A program made the translations under genes and the position numbers. Of a stretch of 64,000 nt of DNA, positions 14,480 through 22,884 are shown in pieces. The DNA lies in contig CAVZNV010000022.1 of assembly GCA_963776735.1 (NCBI GenBank), forward strand, positions 62,001-126,000. Direction: 5' to 3'. The first letter of the stretch is position 1; each line of letters starts with the position of its first letter. This stretch comes from PALSA-612 sp963776735 (GTDB taxonomy: Bacteria; Actinomycetota; Thermoleophilia; Gaiellales; Gaiellaceae). The notes below the pieces were generated by a model. The model saw nothing but the letters and a program-made list of their open reading frames with translations. It had not been told where the DNA came from and ran no database searches.

Positions 14480-15451
14480 ATGTCGCAGGTCGTCGACGCG
14501 GGCAGGACGTTCCTCGGCCAGCTCGCGCAGGTGGGCTGGGCCTGGCTCGGGATCGGCCTCGCGTTCCACCTCTCGCGCCTGTGGTGCCGCGGACTCGCCT
14601 GGCGCAACATCCTGCAGGCCTCGTTCCCGAAGGTCGAGATCAAGCGCCTGCCGATCTTCGGCGCCTACGTCGCGGGCGTCGGGCTGAACTCGGTCGCGCC
14701 CGCACGCGCAGGCGACGTCCTCAAGCTCGTCCTCACGCACTCCCGGATCGAAGGCTCGACCTACGCGACACTGACGCCGACCCTGCTCGTCGAAACGCTC
14801 TTCGACACGGTCGTGGCGGCGGGCGTGCTGATCTGGGCGCTGACACAGAACGTCCTCCCCGGTCTCGACGTCCTGCCGAAGCTGCCGGCGATCGACTGGC
14901 ACTGGCCGCTCGAGCACCCGCAGCCGGCGATCGCGATCGGGGTCGTGTGGATCGTCGTGCTCGTCCTGCTCGTCGTCATCTACGCGCGGCGCGTGCCGGC
15001 GTTCAAGAAGCGCGTCGCGGCCGGCTTCGCGATCCTCAAGCAGCCGCGGAAGTTCGCAACGGGCGTGATCACGTGGCAGGCGCTCTCGTGGGTGCTGCGC
15101 GCGGCGACGGTCTGGGCGTTCCTCCGCGCGTTCCATCTGCCGGCGACGGCCTCCACGACCGCGCTCGTGCTCGCGGTGCAGAGCCTCTCGACGCTGCTGC
15201 CGTTCACGCCCGGCGGCGTCGGCACCCAGCAGGGGTTGATCGTCTACGTGTTCCGCAAGGAGCCGGTGGCGAAGAGCCGGCTGATCAGCTTCAGCGTCGG
15301 CATGCAGATCGCGCTGACGGTGTTCAACGTCCTGCTCGGGATCGTCGCGTTGGCCTTGATGGCGCGCACCTTGCGCTGGAAGCGGCTCGTCTCGCCGGCC
15401 CGTGAGGAGATGAAAAAGACCGAGGTTGAGACTCCGGAGCCCAGCGGGTAG
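14480..15451 (+). CDS. LPG-synthase-type integral membrane protein (UPF0104)
   Basis: The ATG follows GGAGGG. The 323-residue product has about eight membrane helices and resembles the flippase-like domain of lysylphosphatidylglycerol synthases and AglD. Visible features are LSRLWCRGLAWRNIL, VGLNSVAPARAGDVLKLVL (GxxxNxxxPxRxGD is the family signature) and the LLPFTPGGVGTQQGL loop. It probably moves or modifies a lipid-linked intermediate; the substrate is not predictable. The DUF4389 gene follows 8 bases later, likely as an operon. Confidence 0.7.
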   Translation: MSQVVDAGRTFLGQLAQVGWAWLGIGLAFHLSRLWCRGLAWRNILQASFPKVEIKRLPIFGAYVAGVGLNSVAPARAGDVLKLVLTHSRIEGSTYATLTPTLLVETLFDTVVAAGVLIWALTQNVLPGLDVLPKLPAIDWHWPLEHPQPAIAIGVVWIVVLVLLVVIYARRVPAFKKRVAAGFAILKQPRKFATGVITWQALSWVLRAATVWAFLRAFHLPATASTTALVLAVQSLSTLLPFTPGGVGTQQGLIVYVFRKEPVAKSRLISFSVGMQIALTVFNVLLGIVALALMARTLRWKRLVSPAREEMKKTEVETPEPSG

Positions 15452-15458
15452 GCTCGCC

Positions 15459-16778
15459 GTGGTGGCGACACCGCCGTCTCAACATCCCGTCCGGCTCGTC
15501 GTCACCGACGATCTGCAGCGTTCGCGTGTCACCGTCTTCTTCCGGCTGATCCTCGCGATCCCGCACTTCTTCTGGCTCGGGCTGTTCTCGATCGGCGCCT
15601 TCTTCGTCGCGATCGTCAACTGGTTCGCGACCCTGTTCACGGGCACGTCGCCGAAAGGCCTGCACGACTTCCTCGCCGGCTACGTGCGGTACGCAACGCA
15701 GTTCTTCGCCTACCTGTACCTGGCCGCGAACCCCTACCCGCCCTTCTACGTGGGTAGCGACCAGAGCGCCTACGCCGTCGACGTGCAGATCGACCCGCCG
15801 GAGCGGCAGAACCGGTGGGTGACCGGATTCCGCTTCTTCCTCGCCTTCCCGGCGTTCATCGTCTCCGGCGTCCTGTCGGGCGGCGGCTCGGTGAGCAGCG
15901 GCGGCCGCGGCTTCTCGACCGGCGGCGCGATGGGGCTGATGTCGATTCTGAACTGGTTCTCGTCGCTCGCCCGAGGACGCTCTCCGCGCGGGCTGCGGGA
16001 CTTCAGCGCCTGGGCGCTCGCCTACACGGCGCAGGTCTACGCCTACCTGTTCCTGCTCACGGACAAGTATCCGAACTCGGACCCGCAGGTCTTCCTGCGC
16101 GAAGCGCAGCTCGAGCCGCCCGATCCGGAAGGGCGCCCGCAGGTCGCGAACTCCGACGACCTGAAGCGCTCGCGACTGACCGTGTTCTTCCGGCTGCCGC
16201 TCGCGTTCCCGCACATCTTCTGGCTGCTGCTCTGGATGGTCGCCGCCTACCTCGCCGCGATCGCGAACTGGTTCTTCACGCTGATCATGGGCCGGCCGGC
16301 GAAGCCGCTCGCGCGCTTCCTGTCGGCGTTCGTCCGCTACAGCGCACACGTGGGCGCGTTCTTCTGGGTGATCGGCAACCCGTTCCCGGGCTTCGTCGGT
16401 GCGCCGGGGAGCTACCCGGTCGACGTGCACATCGAGGCGCAGGAGCGTCAGAACCGCTGGATCACAGGCTTCAAGTTCGTCCTCGCCTTGCCGGCGTTTC
16501 TCGTCAACTCGGCGCTCGGCTGGGTGCTGCTCATCGGCTCGGTCATGATCTGGTTCTACGCGCTGATCCTGGGCCGGGCACCGTCGGGTCTGCAGGAGAC
16601 CGGCGCGTACGCGATCGGCTACAGCGCACAGCTGAACGCGTACATCTTCAGCCTCACCGACCGGTACCCGCACTCGAGCCCCCTCGCCGTCGTGGTACAG
16701 CCGGCCCCGCCGGCACCTCCCACGCCGTTCGCGCCCGTCCCGCCGCCCGCGCCTGTCCCGCCGGTAGCACCGGCGTGA
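15459..16778 (+). CDS. Membrane protein with four DUF4389 repeats
   Basis: From GTG (15459) the 439-residue protein consists of four homologous units of about 95 residues. Units 1 and 3 share DDLxRSRxTVFFRLxLAxPHxFWL. Units 2 and 4 share the (V/I)xxERQNRW(V/I)TGFxFxLAxPAF pattern and end ...YLFLLTDKYP and ...YIFSLTDRYP. The alternation shows that a two-unit protein was itself duplicated. Each unit has about two membrane helices and a beta segment. DUF4389 has no known function. The last 30 residues are a Pro/Ala-rich tail (APPAPPTPFAPVPPPAPVPP). The stop overlaps the next start (GTGA). Confidence 0.75.
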   Translation: MVATPPSQHPVRLVVTDDLQRSRVTVFFRLILAIPHFFWLGLFSIGAFFVAIVNWFATLFTGTSPKGLHDFLAGYVRYATQFFAYLYLAANPYPPFYVGSDQSAYAVDVQIDPPERQNRWVTGFRFFLAFPAFIVSGVLSGGGSVSSGGRGFSTGGAMGLMSILNWFSSLARGRSPRGLRDFSAWALAYTAQVYAYLFLLTDKYPNSDPQVFLREAQLEPPDPEGRPQVANSDDLKRSRLTVFFRLPLAFPHIFWLLLWMVAAYLAAIANWFFTLIMGRPAKPLARFLSAFVRYSAHVGAFFWVIGNPFPGFVGAPGSYPVDVHIEAQERQNRWITGFKFVLALPAFLVNSALGWVLLIGSVMIWFYALILGRAPSGLQETGAYAIGYSAQLNAYIFSLTDRYPHSSPLAVVVQPAPPAPPTPFAPVPPPAPVPPVAPA

Positions 16779-17242
16779 GGCGGCTCGCGGCGGTCGGCCT
16801 CGCGGCCACGTGCGCGCTCGCTCTCTCGGGCACGGCCGGCGCGACGATCGTGATCAACCGCGGCATCGGCGGCGTGAACCTCGGCATGACACAGGCGCAG
16901 GTGCGCGCCAAGCGCGGCAAGCCGGCGAAGGTCGTCCACGGGAAGAACGAGTTCGGCCCGTACACCGAGTTCCGCTACCCGGGCTACAAGATCGACTTCC
17001 AGCAGAACGACACGGTCACCTCGATCGTGACGACCTCCGCGCGAGAGCAAACGCCGTCCGGCGCGGGCGTCGGCTCGACGTGGGCGCAGGTGCACGCCAG
17101 GGTGCCGCACGTCCAGTGCTCGGGCTCGCCGAAGCTCGGCGAATGCCACGTCGGGTCGTTGCTCCCCGGCAAGCGTGTGACCGATTTCTTCTTCGCCCTC
17201 GGCAAGGTCGATCGGGTCGTGGTCGGCTTCGTCCTGGACTGA
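16775..17242 (+). CDS. Secreted protein with a BamE/SmpA-like motif
   Basis: GTGA overlap with the DUF4389 gene fixes the start. The product is 155 residues with a signal peptide (RLAAVGLAATCALALSGTAGA). The mature N-terminus INRGIGGVNLGMTQAQVRAKRGKP resembles the (G)xxxGMTxxQVxxxxGxP motif of SmpA/OmlA-like folds, followed by short beta strands (EFRYPGYKIDFQ, VTSIVTTS). Two cysteines (VQCSGSPKLGEC) could pair. Its function is unknown; co-translation with the membrane protein suggests a common envelope role. Confidence 0.6.
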   Translation: MRRLAAVGLAATCALALSGTAGATIVINRGIGGVNLGMTQAQVRAKRGKPAKVVHGKNEFGPYTEFRYPGYKIDFQQNDTVTSIVTTSAREQTPSGAGVGSTWAQVHARVPHVQCSGSPKLGECHVGSLLPGKRVTDFFFALGKVDRVVVGFVLD

Positions 17243-17259
17243 GCCTGGGCGGGCGACGC

Positions 17260-17265
17260 TAGACT
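17260..17265 (+). promoter_or_regulatory. -10 box of the tRNA-Glu promoter
   Basis: TAGACT ends 10 bases before the mature tRNA, the same arrangement as tRNA-Gln. No clear -35 element is visible. Confidence 0.45.
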
Positions 17266-17275
17266 GTTCGGGCCG

Positions 17276-17348
17276 GGCGCATTCGTCTAGTGGCCTAGGA
17301 CACCGCCCTCTCACGGCGGCGGCACGGGTTCGAATCCCGTATGCGCCT
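17276..17348 (+). tRNA. tRNA-Glu (anticodon CTC)
   Basis: The acceptor stem GGCGCAT/ATGCGCC pairs 17276-17282 with 17341-17347. The anticodon stem CCGCC/GGCGG holds the loop CTCTCAC, giving anticodon CTC for GAG. The T arm is CGGG-TTCGAAT-CCCG. The discriminator is T and CCA is not encoded. Confidence 0.95.
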
Positions 17349-17353
17349 CTCTC

Positions 17354-17378
17354 GGCGCGAAGTCTGCGACTTCGCGCC
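17354..17378 (+). terminator. Terminator of tRNA-Glu
   Basis: GGCGCGAAGT and ACTTCGCGCC form a perfect 10-base stem with a 5-base loop, 5 bases after the tRNA, followed by GCTTTGTT. Confidence 0.7.
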
Positions 17379-17571
17379 GCTTTGTTCTCCGAGAGCCGCT
17401 GCGGCCGTGCGTACAGGGACGATCAGCTGCGGTGAACTATTTGCGCGACCTTGCCGACGATGTTGCGGTACTGCACCGGGCGCCGCCGCACGCGACGAGG
17501 ACGCAAGCCGAGCCGATCCCGGCACGGGGCACTCACGCCCGGCCCGCGTAGAACGGGTCGAGCGTCAGAGC

Positions 17572-17748
17572 CTAGATCCGGCTTGTGACGGTGCTGATGG
17601 CGCCAGAAACGCCGCCCGCGAGCGCGGTGAAGACACCGACGACGGCGAGAGTGATGACACCGAGCACGACGGCGTATTCCGCCATCGTCTGGCCCTCCTG
17701 GCGCTTGCGCGCCCACCTGAGCAAGTCGAAGCAATCGGAGAAGGTCAT
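17572..17748 (-). CDS. Flp/Fap-type pilin subunit
   Basis: The ATG at 17748 gives 58 residues: a short basic leader (FSDCFDLLRWARKRQEG) followed by QTMAEYAVVLGVITLAVVGV and a Gly/Ala/Ser tail. The G-QTMAEYA junction is the type IVb prepilin peptidase site, where cleavage after Gly leaves Gln at +1 and Glu at +5. A single hydrophobic helix forms the pilus core. No prepilin peptidase, ATPase or tad gene is nearby, so assembly must rely on genes elsewhere. Bases 17379-17571 after it show nothing convincing. Confidence 0.85.
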   Translation of the reverse strand: MTFSDCFDLLRWARKRQEGQTMAEYAVVLGVITLAVVGVFTALAGGVSGAISTVTSRI

Positions 17749-18025
17749 TTGACTTCTCACATCCTTCCGGGTTGTCGCCCGCAGCACCCAGGCTACGCGC
17801 TGATATAGCCCGCTATCGGCCTCACAACCGCCGTGCGAAACCCCTCATCGGAGGGTTCACGCCAGATGCTTTTCCGACCGTCAAAGGCCGGGATCGAGGC
17901 CTCCGAGGGACCCGCCGCAGGAGGCCGGCTGCCCCCGCCAAGGAGGACGTCGTCAGGCGCTGTCCAGGAGGCAGCCGCACCAGCCTGCTCGCTGTCGATC
18001 GTATCACGATTTATAGCGAGCGAAA
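17749..18025 (-). other. Leader region of the Flp pilin gene
   Basis: There is no credible coding frame. It contains TACGAT at about 18000 on the minus strand, a possible -10 box without a good -35, and several G/C-rich inverted segments, which would give a 5' leader of some 240 bases. I cannot match it to a known riboswitch. Confidence 0.3.
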
Positions 18026-18355
18026 CTACGGCTCGTCCGAGAGTTGCTCGGCGACCTGGCCGGCCACGCCGCGCTTGCGGACGACCTCGTACTCGTCGTT
18101 TCCCTCGACGACCTCCTCGATGTCGAGGCACTCGTGCCCGGGGCGGACGATGAACTGGCGGCCGTCCTCGCGCACCGCTGCATACGTATCCGGCGAGAGG
18201 CGAATGCGGTCGGTGCAGTCGGCGTCGGCGCACTCGCAGAGGATCGTCAGCGCTGCTTCGCCGTCCGTGAACGTCTGGATGCGCGACTCGAGCCGCTCGT
18301 TGATCACCCGGAACATCGCCTCGTTCCGGGCCAGGCGTTCTTCGCGGCCGCTCAT
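18026..18355 (-). CDS. Small regulatory-type protein with paired cysteines
   Basis: The ATG overlaps the stop of the ATPase gene (ATGA), giving 109 residues. An N-terminal helix (EERLARNEAMFRVINERLE) is followed by a beta segment with ILCECADADCTDRIRLS, three cysteines in CxC-x5-C that might bind zinc, and then RPGHECLDIEEVVEGNDEYEVVRKR. Proteins of this shape are widespread in Thermoleophilia, with no assigned function. Coupling to an anti-sigma-type ATPase suggests a role in the same stress-signalling switch; this is an inference. Confidence 0.65.
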   Translation of the reverse strand: MSGREERLARNEAMFRVINERLESRIQTFTDGEAALTILCECADADCTDRIRLSPDTYAAVREDGRQFIVRPGHECLDIEEVVEGNDEYEVVRKRGVAGQVAEQLSDEP

Positions 18356-18822
18356 GCGTTCGCCGGGATCGGCTCGCGGCCTCGCCACGGGCGGCGCCCC
18401 GGGACGAGATCGAGCTCGAACCACACGCGGCAGCCAGGGCCGGACCGGAACCCCCAGCGGTCGGCGAGCGCATCGATCAGCGCGAGCCCGCGATGGTGGG
18501 CGCCCGAGAGTGCGTACTCACGCAGCAGCAGGAGCGCGTTGAAGCCGACGCCTGCATCCGTCACCTCGACCGTGAGCGTGTGCTCGTCGCACTCGATCCC
18601 GAGCAGGAACTCCTCGCCCGGTTTGAGATTCGAATGGCGGAGGACGTTGCTGACGAGCTCGGCCGTGAGGAGCTGGGCGATGAAGAGCAGCTCGCCGTCG
18701 CGCGCCAGCTCCCTCACACCGGCGAGTGTCCCCCGCGCCGTGCGTGAAGCCGACAGCGAGGCCGTGAGGACGTACACGCCCGATTCCTCGAAAACGAGTG
18801 GCCGTATGCCAGTTCTGTTCAT
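18352..18822 (-). CDS. Anti-sigma-factor-type ATPase (RsbW/HATPase_c_2)
   Basis: The 156-residue protein has the GHKL ATP-binding motifs. The N box is LLTAELVSNVLRHSN, followed by the G1 box VEVTDAGVGF and the G2-like GAHHRGLALIDALADRWGF. The size and absence of sensor or membrane parts match RsbW/SpoIIAB-like serine kinases that sequester sigma factors and are released by phosphorylating an antagonist. GCGGAAAG precedes the ATG, which overlaps the transporter stop (ATGA). No sigma factor or STAS-domain antagonist lies in the window. Confidence 0.78.
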   Translation of the reverse strand: MNRTGIRPLVFEESGVYVLTASLSASRTARGTLAGVRELARDGELLFIAQLLTAELVSNVLRHSNLKPGEEFLLGIECDEHTLTVEVTDAGVGFNALLLLREYALSGAHHRGLALIDALADRWGFRSGPGCRVWFELDLVPGRRPWRGREPIPANA

Positions 18823-19727
18823 CTTTCCGCCATCAGCAGATCGTGTGATGCCTCCTTCGTACCCGCGAACCCGGATCGGTGAACCGCGCCGTCGGTCGGC
18901 GCGCCGTCGACTCTCGACAGAAGCGCGGCCCCGAGGACGACGCACGCGAATGCGACCAGGCGCAGCAGGCCGAGCGCGCCGCCGGGGAGGCTCTCGCCGA
19001 AGACCGTGGCCCCCGCAACGATCGGCAGCGAGTTCAGCGCTAGCGTCGAGAGTCCGGCCGTGGCGAGCGCGCCGCCTCGCTGGAAGCCGAGCTGCAGCGT
19101 CACGAAGCCGAGCCCGTGACAGGCGAGGACGACGAGCGTGAACAGCACGGCGACGCCTCCACCGACAGCGGCTTTCGTGGCGACGTCGCCGGCGGCATAG
19201 AGCACGCCCGCCGCGATCCCGAAGCCGGCGCCGCCGACGAGCAGTGGCGCGACCGGGCCTACGACGAGCCCGGCGAGCACCACCGACACCGCTGCCCAGA
19301 GCGCCACGGCCTCCGCCGAGCCGTGGTGGCCGGCCGAACCGGCGCCGCCCGAGAGCGAGACCCCGAGCAGCGCCAGTCCGGCCGTTGCCGCACCCACCCC
19401 TCCCCACTCCGCGCGATGCAAGCGCACGCCGCTCGTCCGCACGACGAGCAGCGCGAGCACCCCGATCCCTCCCGCCGACACCGCCTGGACGAGCGAGAGC
19501 GGCGCGAGCCGGAGTGCCGCCACGTAGAGCGCCCAGCCGGCCAGACCGACCGCGAATCCGACGACCCAGCGCAGGTCCGAGAACAGCGCCCGAAGCGACG
19601 CGAGTGGTCGCCGCACCGACAGCGGCGGGAGCGCCGAGGCAGTGCCGTGCTGCCGGAAGAAGCCCCAGCTCAGGCAGCACGACGAGAGCAGCGCCAGGCA
19701 GAGCCCGACCGCCTCGCTCCCGGTCAC
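18819..19727 (-). CDS. DMT-superfamily (EamA-like) transporter
   Basis: The GTG start, overlapping the preceding stop (GTGA), gives 302 residues with about nine or ten short membrane helices arranged as two repeats. The helices are rich in Gly, Ala and Leu (GFAVGLAGWALYVAALRLAP, SAGGIGVLALLVVR, ATAGLSTLALNSLPIVAGAT). The pattern fits drug/metabolite exporters or lipid-linked sugar carriers of the EamA type. No substrate motif is visible. It sits between the MprF-like gene and the ATPase gene and is translationally coupled to both. Confidence 0.7.
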   Translation of the reverse strand: MTGSEAVGLCLALLSSCCLSWGFFRQHGTASALPPLSVRRPLASLRALFSDLRWVVGFAVGLAGWALYVAALRLAPLSLVQAVSAGGIGVLALLVVRTSGVRLHRAEWGGVGAATAGLALLGVSLSGGAGSAGHHGSAEAVALWAAVSVVLAGLVVGPVAPLLVGGAGFGIAAGVLYAAGDVATKAAVGGGVAVLFTLVVLACHGLGFVTLQLGFQRGGALATAGLSTLALNSLPIVAGATVFGESLPGGALGLLRLVAFACVVLGAALLSRVDGAPTDGAVHRSGFAGTKEASHDLLMAER

Positions 19728-21817
19728 GCCGCGCGCCCGCGGCCGGAGAACGGCAGATACGCCTCGGCCGCGAGCGCCGCGATGCCGATCCGCGGGAGGT
19801 CGCGCCGGCGCTCGTACACGACGAACCGCCGCTGCCAGGCCGGGAAGAACTTGCGGTTGAAGAGCAGGAGGTTGTCGAGCTGGAACCGCCCCTTGAGCGC
19901 GAGCAGCGCCTGGCGCTGGACGGCCTGCGACCGGCTCAGTGTCGCCTCCGGCGCGAGCAGCGCCGCGAACGGTGCGAAGTTCAGCGACAGCGTCGTGAGG
20001 CCGTGCTCGCGCGCCCAGTCGACCGTCTCGCAGATCAGCCACTCGTTGAACCCGTTCGGCGTCGTCCGCAGGCGCGGCATCGAGGACAGCGAGAGGGCGC
20101 CGGAAGCGGGCACGACGGCGAAGTGGAGGAAGCCGGCGGGCGTGCCGTCCGGGTCGCGGCCGACGACGAAAACGGCGTCCTCGTCGTCGAGCCGGAAGAG
20201 CGCGTCGAGCGCCATCACGAACCCCCGCGTCGGCTCGCTCCCGCGCCAGGCGCTCGCGATCCGCTCGAGGTCGCGCCGCAGCTCGTCGCCGATCTCGCGC
20301 GGCCGCAGCACCTCGACGCCGTAGCCGGCCCGGCGCAGGCGCGTCACCGACTGGCGCACCTTGCGGATCGGCCGGCCGTCGAGCGAGAACGTCTGGACGT
20401 CGAGGACGGCCTCGTCGCCGTGGTAGAGCGCGCGGAAGCCGTGGAGCGCGTACACGTCGAGCAGCCGCTCGGACGCGCCGAGGATCGCGACTCGCCAGTC
20501 ACGCTCTCGCGCGAACACGAGGAAGCGCTCGACGAGCGGCCGGATCTCGCCGGGCGGGCCGATCGGGTCTCCCGAGACGATCGCGACGCCGCGCACGACG
20601 GAGTAGGCGAGGAACGCCTGCTCGCTTTCGCTGAAGAAGTACGACTTGTCGCCGCGCAGCGCGAAGGGCGCGAGCGTGTCCGCCCCCCACGCTGCGACGA
20701 GCGACCGCGCGAGCTCGCGCTCACGCGCCTCCTGGGCGAGGCGATAGCGCCACGGACCGAGCCACGCGAGGAGCAGCCATGCAGCCGCTGCCAGCCCGGC
20801 GACGAAGACGGAGATCGGGAACCAGGCTCCGAAGCCGTCCGCGAGGTGAGGCGACCCGCCGAGGCTGAGTCCGGCGAGCGCCCGGGTCGTCTCGTCGAGC
20901 GAGAAGCGCAGCGTGAACGGCTGGTCGGCCTCGATCCGGTTCGTCCAGAGCACGATCGCGCCGTACACGTAGAGCGCGACGACGAGGCCGGCGGCACGGA
21001 GCAGCAGCCGCGGCCTCGCGTCCGGGTCGCCCGGCGCGTCGAAGGCCTGGCGCCGCGCGACGAGCAGGACGGCGACGAGCGCGGCCGCGACGGCGCCGTA
21101 GTCGAAGCGGTGCAGCTCGTGCAGCACCGCGAGCCCGACGAGAAGGACGACGCCCGCGTGGTACGCGCGCCGCTTGCGTCGAGCGAGCCCGCGCGCGACC
21201 AGCAGCAGCGCGAGTCCGAGCGGCGCGACCAGCGCGCTCGCCACCGGCGTGACGCGCGCGAGCGAGAGCTGCGCCAGCAGCGTGTCGGGACGGGCCGGGA
21301 GGATCCCGTCGAGCACGCTGATCGCGCCGGTCGCGGCGACGAGCGCCGCGATCAGAAACGGCGCGCGCGGCCGGGCAGTCGCGCGCGACCGGCCGAGCAT
21401 TGCGCCCGCGAGCGCGGCGAGCGCCGCCGGCAGGTAGACGGCCCGCAGGTGCGCGGCGTCGGCGAACGCGTCGTGCGCCGGGATCTGCCGGACGACGAGA
21501 ATCGAGACGCCGGCGCTCGCGTACGTCCATCCCCACACGCCGAGCGCGAGCAGCACCGCCGCCACCAGCCGCTCGGCCCGAAGCACACGCGCCATCGCGG
21601 CCAGCAGCGCGCCGACCGTCCCCCAGACCAGGACGAAGAGCAGGAGCGGCACGCCGTCATGACGCGGGAGCTCGTCGAGCGGCAGCGCGTCCCTGATCAC
21701 CGGACCGGGCAGCGAAGGCCCGCGCAACGAGTAGAGCAGCCCGGTCGCCGAGACGCACAGCGCCAGGCCGAGAACGACGCCGGCGAGGATCGCCGCGTCG
21801 TGCAGGACCCTACGCAT
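19724..21817 (-). CDS. MprF-like membrane protein with C-terminal DUF2156 acyl-transferase fold
   Basis: The 697-residue protein has about ten membrane helices in residues 1-370. A cytosolic C-terminal region (about 385-690) reads RGDKSYFFSESEQAFLAYSV, VSGDPIGP, LDVYALHGFRALYHGDEAVL and FNEWLICETVDWAREHG. This is the DUF2156 GNAT-like domain of phosphatidylglycerol lysyltransferases (MprF/LysX), which transfer an amino acid from aminoacyl-tRNA to a membrane lipid and reduce negative charge. The lipid and amino acid cannot be told from sequence. Its ATG overlaps the esterase stop by 8 bases, and its own stop overlaps the transporter start. Confidence 0.82.
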   Translation of the reverse strand: MRRVLHDAAILAGVVLGLALCVSATGLLYSLRGPSLPGPVIRDALPLDELPRHDGVPLLLFVLVWGTVGALLAAMARVLRAERLVAAVLLALGVWGWTYASAGVSILVVRQIPAHDAFADAAHLRAVYLPAALAALAGAMLGRSRATARPRAPFLIAALVAATGAISVLDGILPARPDTLLAQLSLARVTPVASALVAPLGLALLLVARGLARRKRRAYHAGVVLLVGLAVLHELHRFDYGAVAAALVAVLLVARRQAFDAPGDPDARPRLLLRAAGLVVALYVYGAIVLWTNRIEADQPFTLRFSLDETTRALAGLSLGGSPHLADGFGAWFPISVFVAGLAAAAWLLLAWLGPWRYRLAQEARERELARSLVAAWGADTLAPFALRGDKSYFFSESEQAFLAYSVVRGVAIVSGDPIGPPGEIRPLVERFLVFARERDWRVAILGASERLLDVYALHGFRALYHGDEAVLDVQTFSLDGRPIRKVRQSVTRLRRAGYGVEVLRPREIGDELRRDLERIASAWRGSEPTRGFVMALDALFRLDDEDAVFVVGRDPDGTPAGFLHFAVVPASGALSLSSMPRLRTTPNGFNEWLICETVDWAREHGLTTLSLNFAPFAALLAPEATLSRSQAVQRQALLALKGRFQLDNLLLFNRKFFPAWQRRFVVYERRRDLPRIGIAALAAEAYLPFSGRGRAA

Positions 21818-22790
21818 GCAGCGGGACCCGCGAGGGCAGGAGATGCTCGTCCGCGGCGAGGAGCGCCCGTGACGCCTGGCCGCGCCAGATACGCCAGTCG
21901 TGCCCGCCGCGCACGACGTAGAAGTGGAAAGGGATCCGCAGCTTCGCGAGCTCGCCGGCGAAGCGCTCGTTCTGGCCGAGCAGGTTGTCCTTCGTGCCGG
22001 AGTAGAACCAGACGTACGTGCCGGCGGTGCGAAGCGCGTGCGAGACCTTCGGGAAGGTCAGCTCGGGGCTGTTCGCCCGCAGCAGTGCGAGCTTCCGGCC
22101 GAAGATCGAGTCGATGTTGTCCGCGACCTCGTACCCGGACCAGCTCTCCAGCACCTTGAACTCGCCGGGATGGTGCGCGCCGATGTTGAGCGATCCGTAG
22201 CCGCCCTCGGACAGCCCGACGAGCGCGCGCGCCCAGCCGGCCCGGATCGTCCGGAAGCGTGCGTCGACGGCGTTCACGACGTCGCGGGCGACGAAGGTCT
22301 CCCAGCCCTCGTGGCGGTGGATGCCGCTCGCCCACTCCTTGTCCGTGAACACGCCGGTCGAGCCGAACGGCGCCACGAGGATGACCGGCCGCATGAGGTG
22401 CTTCGCCAGCAGGACGTCCTCCACCACGCCCAGCCGCACGGTCTTGAAATAGCTCGACGGAACGCCGGGGAAACCGTGCAGCAGGTAGACGACCGGATAG
22501 CGGTCGGCCGGATGGGACGAGTACCCGGGCGGCAGGTAGACGTCGACCGGCTGGCTGCGGCCGCCGAGCGCCCTGCTCGACACGGTGAACGACGTGAACG
22601 TGCCCTTCGCGGTCACGAACGCCGGATCCTTCGGCGGCGCGAAGCCGCGGTAGAGCCAGTAGTTGTCGAGGTAGTGGTAGGTGCCGATGAGCCCGCCGCT
22701 GATCGCCACGATCGCGGTCGTGACGCCGGCGATCCACATCGTCAGCCAGCGCCCACGGAGGCGGTCGAACCACCGGGCGGGTCCGCGCAT
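21810..22790 (-). CDS. Membrane-anchored esterase (esterase D / Ag85-type alpha/beta hydrolase)
   Basis: The 326-residue protein has one N-terminal membrane helix (LTMWIAGVTTAIVAISGGLI) and an extracytoplasmic hydrolase. YPVVYLLHGFPG holds the oxyanion region, ALVGLSEGGYGSL the nucleophile Ser in GxSxG, and VVRGGHDWRIWR the catalytic His. This is the PF00756 fold shared by mycolyltransferases and feruloyl or S-formylglutathione esterases. The substrate is unknown. Together with the MprF-like gene it suggests modification of an envelope lipid or polymer. It is a paralogue of the next gene. Confidence 0.75.
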   Translation of the reverse strand: MRGPARWFDRLRGRWLTMWIAGVTTAIVAISGGLIGTYHYLDNYWLYRGFAPPKDPAFVTAKGTFTSFTVSSRALGGRSQPVDVYLPPGYSSHPADRYPVVYLLHGFPGVPSSYFKTVRLGVVEDVLLAKHLMRPVILVAPFGSTGVFTDKEWASGIHRHEGWETFVARDVVNAVDARFRTIRAGWARALVGLSEGGYGSLNIGAHHPGEFKVLESWSGYEVADNIDSIFGRKLALLRANSPELTFPKVSHALRTAGTYVWFYSGTKDNLLGQNERFAGELAKLRIPFHFYVVRGGHDWRIWRGQASRALLAADEHLLPSRVPLHA

Positions 22791-22884
22791 GGCTCCAGGG
22801 TCGCGGCGGAGCCGCATCCCGGCAATCGTCTGTATGGACGATGGAAAGAGGTCGAATCCGGCAGTCGGCCGGTTGAGCCCGCGG

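Noticed and set aside
17749..18025. Cyclic-di-GMP riboswitch in the pilin leader
   Set aside because: A regulator of pili would make sense, but the conserved core elements of the GEMM class are not recognisable.
18352..19680. A 442-residue minus-strand frame extending the anti-sigma-type ATPase upstream
   Set aside because: The first 280 residues are an out-of-frame shadow of the transporter gene; the ATG at 18822 has a ribosome binding site and ATGA overlap.
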